Both the position numbers and the translations under genes were made by a program. The notes below the pieces were generated by a model. It searched no databases. It saw only the letters and a program-made list of their open reading frames with translations, and had not been told where the DNA came from. A stretch of DNA of 35,326 nucleotides from Methylobacterium tarhaniae. Its GTDB lineage: Bacteria; Pseudomonadota; Alphaproteobacteria; Rhizobiales; Beijerinckiaceae. Shown piece after piece: positions 7,499 through 15,399 of the stretch (its first letter is position 1; every line of letters begins with the position of its first letter). Location: the NCBI RefSeq assembly GCF_001043955.1, contig NZ_LABZ01000090.1, positions 1 through 35,326 of the forward strand. The letters run 5' to 3'.

Positions 7499-9416
7499 GG
7501 CCGCTCCCCTCGGCGAGCCCGGCGAAATCCGCCGGGTTCACGGCGGTGCGCGCCAGCCTGTCCAGGTCGGCGCGGGGGCTCGCCGGATTGCGGTTGCGGG
7601 CGAGGCTCTGCTCGGCCGCCTCACCCCCGTCGGTGAAGCGGGGCGGATCGCTCAGCACCAGCAGGTTGTCGGCGATGACGTTGCCGGTCGCCACCGCCGG
7701 GCGGTCGTCGAGCAGGCCGGGCAGCCGCGGATAGCGCGCCCGCCAGACGGGCGATTCCACCGGCATCGCCGCATAGGCGGCGCGCAGCTCCGATTGCGGG
7801 TCGGTGACCGCGTCGCGGGCCCAGGTCTGCCCGCGGGAATCGACGTGGACCGACGGGCTCGAATCGACGAAGACGTTGCCCTCGACGAGGGTGTCGCGCC
7901 CACCGCCGATGAAGACGGGCTGGTCGACCCGCAGGAAGAGGTTGCCGGTGACGGTGAATCCGCTCGCCATGTCGTCGAGATAGACGCCCTTGACCTCGGT
8001 GTCGGCGCCGCCCCGGATGTCGCGCAGGACATTGCCGGCGATCAGGCTGCCCCGCGCGGTCCAGTCCCGGCCGGCATAGATCGCCCCGGTATCGGTGGCG
8101 CCGGCGAGCAGGTTCGCGATCTCGTTGCCGGTGATCCGGTGGTCGTTGCCGCGGATGTGGACCGCGTAGGCCGGCGAATCGTGGATGACGTTGCCCGCGA
8201 CCTCGGCGCCGACGCCGTCGAGGGCGACGGCCGGGTGCTGGGTCGGCTCGCGGCGGGCATAGCCGGTGAGGCGGCTGTCGCGCAGGAACAGCCCGCCGGG
8301 GGCGAGCGTGCGGCGATCCCCTCCCGACAGCATCACCGCCTCGGCGCCGGTCCCGGCGACGTCGCAGTGTCGAAGCCCGCTGTCTCGCGCGCCCGCGAAC
8401 ACCGCCCCGCGCCCGCCGGAGAGGGAGAGCACGCTGTCGGCGATCACCACGTCGCGCCCGCCGCGCACGCTCACGAGGTCGCCCCGGGCCATGGCGAGGC
8501 GCAGGGATTCGACCCGCAGATGGGCGGCGCCCTCGACCGACAGCAGCGTCTCGGCGACCGAGACCTCGACAGTCTCCCCGCCCCGCGGCCAGGCGAGCAG
8601 GATCCCGCTCCGCGCGTCGCGCCACCAGCCGCCGGGCCGGTCGAGGCCGGCGAGCAGGTGGACGAGGCGGATGGGGGCGCCGGCACGGATGCCCTCGTAG
8701 GGCGTCCGGTCGAGGGTGAGGCGCGTCCCGTGTCCCTGGGCCGCGGTGCGCACCACCGGCAGCGCCTCGAACAGCCAGCCCCAGCGCCAGTAGCCTTCCG
8801 CCCACAGGTCGGGCTCGTCGCGCAGCCGGCTCGGCGGGAGATCCGCCAGGGTGAAGGCAGGTCCATCCCCGTCCTCCGCCCTGGCGAAGCCTTCCGCCGG
8901 CCAGCGCGCCGGATGCATCGCGCCCTCGCCGTCGAACACCTCGAAGGCCGGCGGCGCCGGGGGTCCGTTGAGGACGATCGGCGCCTGGATCCGCGCCTCA
9001 CGCCGCAGGGCCGGCGGCAGCCGGTAGGCCCGCACGTGCCCGCGCGCCGCCGCCGGCAGGCGGCCGGCCAGCGCCGGATCGACCGGGACCGGCGTGAGGC
9101 GCAGGCTCCCGACGAGGCGGGCCGACCCGTCGGCAGGGCCGCGGATCACCAGCGGCGCCCCGGCCTGGCCGCCATCCTGGCTCCTCAGCCGCACGGCGCC
9201 GGCGAGGCGGTGCGTACCGGATCCGAGCGCGATGACGATCGCCGCCCCGGGATCGCGGATGCGCCGCCGCCGGGCCTCGGCCAAGGCCTCCGTGAGGGTG
9301 GCAACGCCGCCGGGCCCGGAGCGCACGCCTTCGGCCGCGACCGGGATCTCGATCGGGGCCGCCGCGGCCGGCACACCGGCGAGGAGAGCGGCGGCAACGA
9401 GGAGCAGGGTCCGCAT
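7428..9416 (-). CDS. Secreted right-handed parallel beta-helix protein
   Basis: The protein is 662 aa. The N-terminus MRTLLLVAAALLAGVPAAAA is a clear Sec signal peptide, so the protein is periplasmic or exported. After an N-terminal segment typical of pectate-lyase-like folds, the middle (about residues 320-570) has repeating beta-helix turns such as GNVIHDSPAYAVHIRGNDHR, ITGNEIANL, IAGNVLRDI and VTGNLFLR. In this fold family members act as polysaccharide lyases, epimerases or hydrolases. Its place among glycosyltransferases and a deacetylase suggests it trims or modifies the secreted polymer. I cannot name catalytic residues. The open frame continues upstream to about 10550, but that is an antisense shadow of the neighbouring glycosyltransferase; the ATG at 9416 with its signal peptide sets the start. 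The last 71 bp overlap the convergent WecG-family gene. Confidence 0.85.
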   Translation of the reverse strand: MRTLLLVAAALLAGVPAAAAPIEIPVAAEGVRSGPGGVATLTEALAEARRRRIRDPGAAIVIALGSGTHRLAGAVRLRSQDGGQAGAPLVIRGPADGSARLVGSLRLTPVPVDPALAGRLPAAARGHVRAYRLPPALRREARIQAPIVLNGPPAPPAFEVFDGEGAMHPARWPAEGFARAEDGDGPAFTLADLPPSRLRDEPDLWAEGYWRWGWLFEALPVVRTAAQGHGTRLTLDRTPYEGIRAGAPIRLVHLLAGLDRPGGWWRDARSGILLAWPRGGETVEVSVAETLLSVEGAAHLRVESLRLAMARGDLVSVRGGRDVVIADSVLSLSGGRGAVFAGARDSGLRHCDVAGTGAEAVMLSGGDRRTLAPGGLFLRDSRLTGYARREPTQHPAVALDGVGAEVAGNVIHDSPAYAVHIRGNDHRITGNEIANLLAGATDTGAIYAGRDWTARGSLIAGNVLRDIRGGADTEVKGVYLDDMASGFTVTGNLFLRVDQPVFIGGGRDTLVEGNVFVDSSPSVHVDSRGQTWARDAVTDPQSELRAAYAAMPVESPVWRARYPRLPGLLDDRPAVATGNVIADNLLVLSDPPRFTDGGEAAEQSLARNRNPASPRADLDRLARTAVNPADFAGLAEGSGLRLPTIPSARTRRSPTAGAPFGR

Positions 9417-9586
9417 GAAGGGGTTTCCCGAGCCTGCCGGCGGCGGATCGCGGCGATGCGGTCCCACCGCGCCCGCATGCGCATGTTCCCGTCCTCTTAG
9501 GACAAGACCGTCCCGGGAAGAAGAAAGGCGTAGGATGTCTCCCTCCCCGCCCCGTGCAGGGTGCGGCTTCGCGCGACCGGCGCGCG

Positions 9587-10690
9587 TCACCCCACCGATG
9601 CGAGCCCCGCCCGATACGCCGCGACCGCGCGTGCGAGCGAGACCTCCGGCAGCACCCGCTCGGCCGCGTCCCGCAGGGCGGCCCGTCGCCCGGGATCGTC
9701 GAGGAGCGCCACCGTGGTCCGGGCCCAGTCGGCGACATCCATCGGCCGCACCACGCCGCAGCCCCGGGCCTCCAGCAGCTCGCGGGCGGCACCGGAATGG
9801 GGCGAGGCGAGAACCGCCGTCCCGCTCTGGAGCGCCTCGTTGACCACGATGCCCCACACGTCGCCGCGGCTCGGGAAGAGCAGGAGCCGGGCGGAGGCAT
9901 GGGCCTCGGCCAGCGCCCCCTGGGCGAGGTAGCCGTCGAACCGGGCCGGGATCCCGGCCTCGGCGAGGCGCGACGCCATCTCGGCCCGGAGCGGGCCGTC
10001 GCCCGCCACCCGCACCCGCAAGGGGCGCCCGGCGGCGGCGCAGGCCCGCATCACGTCGGTGAAGAAGCGCGCGCCCTTCACCTCCTCGTTGAGGATGCCG
10101 CAGAACAGCACGTCGTAGGGCCGGGTCTCGGGCGCGGGCAGGGGCGGCGCGGGCGTCCAGGCCGGAAAGAGGGGCGCGCGAAACACCCGCTCCGGTGCGA
10201 GCCCGTAGGCGGCCAGCAGCGTCCGGCTGCCCTCGCTCGGGGCGAGGCCGAAGGCGGCCCCGGGAACGATCGCCCGCCGGAGGGCCCGGTGCGCCGGCGA
10301 GCGGGCGCCGGGATCGGTCTCCGGCACGCCGTCGGTGCGGATCGCGAACGGAATGCGCAGGGCTCTCGCCGCGAGCGCCGCCATCGCCATGGTGGGCGAG
10401 AAATCGTTGAGGATCACGGCCGCCGGCCGCAAGGCGGCGAGGCGCGGGACGACGCCCGGGTTGACGTAGAGGTTGCGCACGGCGTCCCGGTGCCAGCGCA
10501 GGCCCGGCAGCACCGCGAAGCCGTAGCCGTCCGCCGCCGCCAGCTCCCACTGGCGGGCGGGCTCCCGGGCCGCGCAGGCGAGCACGGTCAGCGGCCGGTC
10601 GAGGGCGGCCGCGAGCGCCCGGTAGAGCACCTGGGTGTAGGGGGCGAGCGCGCCGGTCACCACCACGACGGGGCGCTCACCGTCGCGCAA
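9587..10690 (-). CDS. GT4-like glycosyltransferase
   Basis: The protein is about 367 aa with a GT-B fold. The N-terminal half begins VVVVTGALAPYTQVLYRALA. The C-terminal domain has YDVLFCGILNEEVKGARFF and the donor motif FPSRGDVWGIVVNEALQSGT. The first acidic position of the usual E-x7-E motif is aspartate here. The apparent start is a TTG at 10690, which overlaps the end of the deacetylase gene by 14 bp, as expected for translational coupling; GTG codons eight to ten residues later are alternatives. It would add a sugar during assembly of the same polysaccharide. It lies in the leftward trio deacetylase, transferase, beta-helix protein, with 170 bp before the last. Confidence 0.85.
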   Translation of the reverse strand: MRDGERPVVVVTGALAPYTQVLYRALAAALDRPLTVLACAAREPARQWELAAADGYGFAVLPGLRWHRDAVRNLYVNPGVVPRLAALRPAAVILNDFSPTMAMAALAARALRIPFAIRTDGVPETDPGARSPAHRALRRAIVPGAAFGLAPSEGSRTLLAAYGLAPERVFRAPLFPAWTPAPPLPAPETRPYDVLFCGILNEEVKGARFFTDVMRACAAAGRPLRVRVAGDGPLRAEMASRLAEAGIPARFDGYLAQGALAEAHASARLLLFPSRGDVWGIVVNEALQSGTAVLASPHSGAARELLEARGCGVVRPMDVADWARTTVALLDDPGRRAALRDAAERVLPEVSLARAVAAYRAGLASVG

Positions 10691-11468
10691 GGCGGGCTCC
10701 CATCAGGGCATCGAGCTCGTGCAGGGGCCATTCCGGTTCGAGGACGTGGCGCGGCATCGTCGCGAGGTCCCGGCGGCCGGTGGCGACGCCGCGGCGGGTG
10801 GTGAAGAAGGTGGCGTAGCCGCCGGCGAGCGCCAGCCCCGGGTCGCGGCCGGGACGGTAATCGCGCTCCGCGACGCCCCAGGGGCAGGCGAAGTGCCGGA
10901 CCGGCCGTCCCGTCGCGGCCTCGAGCGCGGCGCGGGACCCGGCGATCTCCCGCTCGGCGCCGGCGTCGTCCAGGGTCGCGATGCGGGCGTGGCTGACGCC
11001 GTGCGCGCCGATCGCCATGCCGCCGGCGAGCCAGGCGGCCACCAGGGCCCGGCCGGCATAGGGGCCGGGCGGGCTCGTCGGCGGGGCGTCGAGCCAGTCG
11101 CTGACCAGGAACAGGATCGCCGGCACCCCGGCGGCGGACAGGACCGGCAAGGCGACCTCGACGGTGTCGGCATAGCCGTCGTCGAAGGTGACGAGGAAGT
11201 GGCGCCCCGCCCCGGCCGCACCGGATTCGAGCAGCGTCACCGCCTCGTCGGCCCCGACGAAGCGGCCGTGCCGCTGCAGGTAGGCGATCTGCGCCGCGAA
11301 CCCGGCCCGGTGACGCTCCGGCACCCGATGGTAGCACAGGGTGTAGAGGCCCGGGGGCGCGTGGGCGAGCCGGCGCAGCCGGGCGAGCCCGCGCAGCAGC
11401 AGCGCCCGGACCACCGGATGGTCGCGGGCGAGGGTCTTGAAGGGTTGCAGCATCCCGCCTGCCGTCAT
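10677..11468 (-). CDS. Polysaccharide deacetylase (NodB/CE4 family)
   Basis: The protein is 263 aa. The NodB-homology domain shows LYTLCYHRVPERH, then FLVTFDDGYADT (Asp96/Asp97, catalytic base and metal ligand), and the metal-binding GAHGVSHARI (His156, His160). PVRHFACPWG follows, which normally holds the substrate-binding Arg/Pro region. These enzymes remove N- or O-acetyl groups from glycans. No signal peptide is evident, so it may act on the lipid-linked intermediate in the cytoplasm, or be exported by another route. The ATG at 11468 is chosen; an ATG at 11453 is possible. It is the first gene of the leftward trio and is divergent from the FemAB-like gene, with about 185 bp between them. 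Confidence 0.9.
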   Translation of the reverse strand: MTAGGMLQPFKTLARDHPVVRALLLRGLARLRRLAHAPPGLYTLCYHRVPERHRAGFAAQIAYLQRHGRFVGADEAVTLLESGAAGAGRHFLVTFDDGYADTVEVALPVLSAAGVPAILFLVSDWLDAPPTSPPGPYAGRALVAAWLAGGMAIGAHGVSHARIATLDDAGAEREIAGSRAALEAATGRPVRHFACPWGVAERDYRPGRDPGLALAGGYATFFTTRRGVATGRRDLATMPRHVLEPEWPLHELDALMGARLARR

Positions 11469-11653
11469 CGAAGAGCCGTCCCCCCGTAGTTGAGACCGGC
11501 CCGGCGCCGGGACAAGGCAAGCAGACCACGTAGGTGTGGATCGATCGCGCGGGGCTTTCGGCCGAGGCGAGCGGAGCGCCGACTGCGCGGTGCGCCGCTT
11601 GCGTCATGGGCGCATCGACGGTGCGCGCTGTCGCATCCTGGCACGGGACATCC

Positions 11654-12667
11654 ATGACCAAGACGGAACGTGAGACGGGATTGCGGGTCTCGGCCCTGGT
11701 CGACGTGCCAACCTGGGACGAGACCGTGTGGAGCCAGCCGCGCGGCACCATCTTTTCCGCCGCGGGCTGGGGCACCTACAAGGCGCGCCGGGGCGCTGCG
11801 ATCGAGCGGCTCGCCGTCGTCGACGAGGACGGCGACATCCTCGGCCTGGCCCAGGCGCAGACGCGCTGCCGCGGTCCGGCCCGGCAGATCTACATCCAGG
11901 GCGGGCCGCTCCTCACCGACAAGGGCGAGCGCCAGGGCGAGGCGGTGGTGCGCGCCCTGCTCGCCCATCTGGCGCTCGGGTCCCTCGACCTCCTGGTGGC
12001 CGATTTCAACCGGGCCGAGAGCCCGGGCGCGGTGCTCGGCCTCCTGGCGGCGGGATTCCGCCCGGTCGCGACCGCGGGCCGGCACACCCTGGAGGTGGAC
12101 CTGACCCGCGGCCTCGACGCGATCCTGGCCGGGACGGATCCACGCTGGCGCCAGCGCCTGCGCAAGGCTCAGCGCAACGCCGACCTCACCGTGCGCTTCC
12201 TCGACGACCCGGCCGAGCGGCTCGACGCCTTCGATGCCTTCGCGGCGATGTACGCGGCGCTCAAGATCCGGAAGGGATTCTCGAACGACTTCGATCCCGC
12301 CGCCTACCGCGACCTCGCGGCGAACGACCCGCGCCACGTCATGCTCGAGGTGCGGGAGGGAGAGGAGCGCTGCCTGGTGCGCATCGCGCATCTGAGCCGC
12401 GACCGTTTCACCGATTTCTTCACCGCCTCGACCGAGCGGGCCAAGACGAACGCCGCCGCGCATCTGGCGGTGTGGAGCTTCATCCGCCGCGGCGTCGAGG
12501 AGGGCTGCCGGGTGTTCGATTTCGGCGGCATCGACCCGGCCGGGAACCGCGGCGTCTTCGACTTCAAGCGCGGGCTCACCCGCGACGTCGCGTCGAGCGG
12601 GCCGCTCTGGCTCTTTGGCCGCCACCGCCTCGTGACCGCGGCGGCCGGGGCGGTGCTCGCCCGGTGA
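11654..12667 (+). CDS. FemAB/GNAT-like aminoacyl- or acyltransferase
   Basis: The protein is 337 aa. It resembles FemAB-related proteins of polysaccharide loci, with a double GNAT-like fold: FSAAGWGTYKARRGAAIERL, then RWRQRLRKAQRNADLTVRFL, and the characteristic C-terminal CRVFDFGGIDPAGNRGVFDF. Classical FemX/FemAB enzymes transfer amino acids from aminoacyl-tRNA to peptidoglycan precursors. In exopolysaccharide clusters relatives may put acyl or aminoacyl groups on the glycan, but that is inference. The ATG at 11654 follows GGGACA and removes a 40-residue unlikely extension. The stop overlaps the GTG start of the flippase gene (GTGA), so the two are translationally coupled. Confidence 0.75.
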   Translation: MTKTERETGLRVSALVDVPTWDETVWSQPRGTIFSAAGWGTYKARRGAAIERLAVVDEDGDILGLAQAQTRCRGPARQIYIQGGPLLTDKGERQGEAVVRALLAHLALGSLDLLVADFNRAESPGAVLGLLAAGFRPVATAGRHTLEVDLTRGLDAILAGTDPRWRQRLRKAQRNADLTVRFLDDPAERLDAFDAFAAMYAALKIRKGFSNDFDPAAYRDLAANDPRHVMLEVREGEERCLVRIAHLSRDRFTDFFTASTERAKTNAAAHLAVWSFIRRGVEEGCRVFDFGGIDPAGNRGVFDFKRGLTRDVASSGPLWLFGRHRLVTAAAGAVLAR

Positions 12668-13935
12668 GGGTTCTCCCTCCCCTCCTCGCGCGCCTGCGCG
12701 GGCCGGCCCTGCTCTCCCTCCTCGACCAGGCGGCGGTGAGCGGCTTCGGCTTCCTTGCCGGCATCGCGGCCGCGCGCCTGATCGACATGGAGGCGTTCGG
12801 GCGCTTCGCCCTCGTGCTCATCGTCGCGGGCTTCGCGCAGGGGCTGCACAACGCGCTCGTCACCGCGCCGCTGATGACGCTGGCCGGCAGCGTCCGCCAC
12901 CCTGCCCGCTACGCGGCGGCGGTGAGCACCGGCGCCCTGGTCCTGGCGGCCGGCCTCGCCCTCGGCGTCGCGGGTGCCCTCGCCCTGTACTTCTCCGTCC
13001 GCGGCGAGGCGGTCCCGGTCGATCTCGTCACCGCCGCCGGGGCACTGACCCTGGCGCAGAACCTCCAGCTCACCGCCCGGCGACTGCTCTTCGCCTATGG
13101 CGGCGGGGCCAAGGCGCTCGCCATGGATCTCGTCCGGGCGGCGACATTCCCCCTCGCCGTCGCGGGCCTGTGGGCGGCGGGAATTCCCCTCGATGCGGCG
13201 CGGCTCGTCGAGTTCCTGGCGCTCACGGCCTTCCTGACGACGCTGCCGGTGCTGCTCGGCCGGGCGGTCGAGCCCGGGCGCCGGCAGCTGACCGTCACCG
13301 CCCGGCGCCATTGGCAGATGGCGCGCTGGCTGCTGCCGGTCGTCCTCGTCACCTTCGGGCAGGAGCAGCTGGTCTGGATCCTGGCCGGCGGGACGCTCGG
13401 CGACGAGGCGCTCGGGGGGCTGCGGGCGGCGCAGTACCTCGTCGGCATCGTGCTCCTGATGCTGGCCGCGACCGAGAACGTGGTGCCCACGGGAGCGGGC
13501 CGGGCCTACGAGACCGGCGGCGAGCCGGCGCTGCGGGCCTATCTCCTCGCGGTCACCCGCCGCCTCGGGGTTCCGGTCGGCTTCCTCCTGGCGCTCGTGG
13601 CCGTCCCGGCGGATCTCTGGCTGCGCCTCGTCTTCGGCGCGCCCTACATGCCCTACGCGCCTTGCCTGCGCTGGCTGGCGCTCGGCGTGGCGTTCATCTT
13701 CCTGCGGGACATGGTGGCGCAGATCTTCCGGGCGCGGCGGCGCACCGACGTGATCTTCCGTGCCTTCGCGGTCAGCTTCGCGGTGTCGCTGGCCCTGATC
13801 CAGCCCTTGCTCGGCCGCTACGGCGCCACGGGCGCCGCGGCCGTGGTGGCGCTGGCGCACGGCGCCTCCCTCGTCGCCCTCCTGGCGGCCCTCGGCCGCG
13901 GTCGCGCCACGCCAGCGGAGAGCCCGCGATGCTGA
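12664..13935 (+). CDS. Wzx-type polysaccharide flippase (MOP superfamily)
   Basis: The 423-aa integral membrane protein has about 12 hydrophobic segments, for example PALLSLLDQAAVSGFGFLAG near the start, and the loop YGGGAKALAMDLVRAATFPL. Size and pattern match polysaccharide export flippases that move undecaprenyl-linked repeat units to the periplasm. The start is a GTG at 12664 within GTGA, overlapping the upstream stop. Its own stop overlaps the next start by 7 bp. This tight coupling with the polymerase gene supports a Wzx/Wzy-dependent assembly route. Confidence 0.85.
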   Translation: MRVLPPLLARLRGPALLSLLDQAAVSGFGFLAGIAAARLIDMEAFGRFALVLIVAGFAQGLHNALVTAPLMTLAGSVRHPARYAAAVSTGALVLAAGLALGVAGALALYFSVRGEAVPVDLVTAAGALTLAQNLQLTARRLLFAYGGGAKALAMDLVRAATFPLAVAGLWAAGIPLDAARLVEFLALTAFLTTLPVLLGRAVEPGRRQLTVTARRHWQMARWLLPVVLVTFGQEQLVWILAGGTLGDEALGGLRAAQYLVGIVLLMLAATENVVPTGAGRAYETGGEPALRAYLLAVTRRLGVPVGFLLALVAVPADLWLRLVFGAPYMPYAPCLRWLALGVAFIFLRDMVAQIFRARRRTDVIFRAFAVSFAVSLALIQPLLGRYGATGAAAVVALAHGASLVALLAALGRGRATPAESPRC

Positions 13936-15302
13936 ACGCCCTGATCGCCATCGGGGTCGCGACCTGGTTCGCGGTCGCCTACCCGGTCCTGCGCCGCCGC
14001 CTCGAGACGCATCCGCCCTCGGGCGGCGCGCCCCTGTTCTGGCCGCTCGCCCTGGTGGTGGTGTTCGCCTTCATGCCCCTCGTCTTCACGGTGCCGCGCG
14101 AGGACGGCAATGCCGTGCTGGAGCAGGGGCTGACGGCCTCGAACGTCGTCACGATCGTGCTCACCGGCCTCACGGCCTTCTACCTCCTGGTCAAGATCGC
14201 CGCCGACCGCCGCGTCCTCCTGCTGCCCTTCGCCATGCCCTACCTGCCGTTCACGATGATGATCGGCGTGAACGGCCTGAGCGCCGCCTGGTCGATCGTG
14301 CCGGCCTACACCCTCTACCGCACCGCGGAGCTGGCGGTGTTCACCCTGGCCTCGATCCTGGTCTTCGACCGGCCCGACATCCGGCATCGCCTCGCCGACA
14401 TCCTCGCCGTCGTGACGCTCGCCTGGCTCGCCTCTGTGACGCCGGAGATCGTCCGGAGCCTCGCCTCCGGCATCGTGTTCTCCTCGGCCAAGAACAACAT
14501 GATGCCGCTGGTCTGCGCGCTCCTCGGCTTCGCGGCGGCGTTCGGGCCGCCCAACCCGCGGCGTGGCCGCTACCTGGTGCTGGCGGCGGCGGGCTTCGTC
14601 ATCGCCGGATCGGCCGCCTCGACGGGAGCGCTGATCGCGGTCGGGCCGGCGCTGATGATCGCCTCGCGCCGCCCGGGCCTGCGCCTCGCCGGTATCGTGC
14701 TGGCGCTGGTCTCGATCGTGCTGTTCCTGTTCCTGATGGTCGGCCTGTCGAGCGTCCCGGCCCTGCTCGACACCCTGTCGGTCATCCTCCAGAAGCCGCG
14801 CGAGGAACTCGCCAACGCCACCGGCCGCGGCACGTTCTGGCCGACCTTCATCGCGGCGACGCAGGACCGCCTGCTCGGCTCCGGCTTCTCGGCGGCGGAC
14901 CGCTTCGTGCAGCTCCTGATCCCGACGACGGAACTCGCCGACGAGCTGGGCCGCGACGCGGTGTTCATCACCAGCTCGCACAACATGTTCCTGAGCGCCT
15001 GGGCCGGCACCGGCATCGTCGGCCTGTCCTTCGCGATCCTGACCCTGGTCGAACCGATCCGCTTCGCCGCCCGGACGGATCGCGGCACGCGCCGCATCAT
15101 GGCCTGCCTGATCCTGATGCTGGCCCTCAACGGGATGACGACGCCCGGATTGTTCCAGGACTGGAACGTCAACGTGCTGGCCTACGTGGCGGTGCTCGCC
15201 ACCGCGCGGGCGGCGCGGCGCGAAGCCGAGGAGGTGCCGATGGTCGCCGCCCGGCCCGTCCCTTCCCCCGGCGGGACGGAGCGGGCCTGGCCCACGGCTT
15301 GA
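13929..15302 (+). CDS. O-antigen ligase / Wzy-type polysaccharide polymerase family membrane protein
   Basis: The 457-aa protein has about ten membrane segments and one long periplasmic loop. The loop holds ATGRGTFWPTFIAATQDRLL, then SGFSAADRFV, and ITSSHNMFLSAWAGTGIVGL; the histidine in SHNMFL sits where WzyC-family proteins have a conserved loop residue. It would polymerise or ligate repeat units in the periplasm. It starts at ATG 13929 inside the end of the flippase gene. About 97 bp separate it from the Wzc-like gene. Whether it is a polymerase or a ligase cannot be decided from sequence; context favours polymerase. Confidence 0.85.
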   Translation: MLNALIAIGVATWFAVAYPVLRRRLETHPPSGGAPLFWPLALVVVFAFMPLVFTVPREDGNAVLEQGLTASNVVTIVLTGLTAFYLLVKIAADRRVLLLPFAMPYLPFTMMIGVNGLSAAWSIVPAYTLYRTAELAVFTLASILVFDRPDIRHRLADILAVVTLAWLASVTPEIVRSLASGIVFSSAKNNMMPLVCALLGFAAAFGPPNPRRGRYLVLAAAGFVIAGSAASTGALIAVGPALMIASRRPGLRLAGIVLALVSIVLFLFLMVGLSSVPALLDTLSVILQKPREELANATGRGTFWPTFIAATQDRLLGSGFSAADRFVQLLIPTTELADELGRDAVFITSSHNMFLSAWAGTGIVGLSFAILTLVEPIRFAARTDRGTRRIMACLILMLALNGMTTPGLFQDWNVNVLAYVAVLATARAARREAEEVPMVAARPVPSPGGTERAWPTA

Positions 15303-15399
15303 AGCGACGCGGACGAAGGGGGTCTTCTCCGGCCCGATCGTCCCGGAACGGAACAGACCCGACCCGCAGCGAGAGCCTTTGGGGAGCCTTGGGCGCATC

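Noticed and set aside
9417..10550. N-terminal extension of the beta-helix protein
   Set aside because: The frame stays open upstream but is antisense-frame noise over the glycosyltransferase gene. A clean signal peptide starts at 9416.
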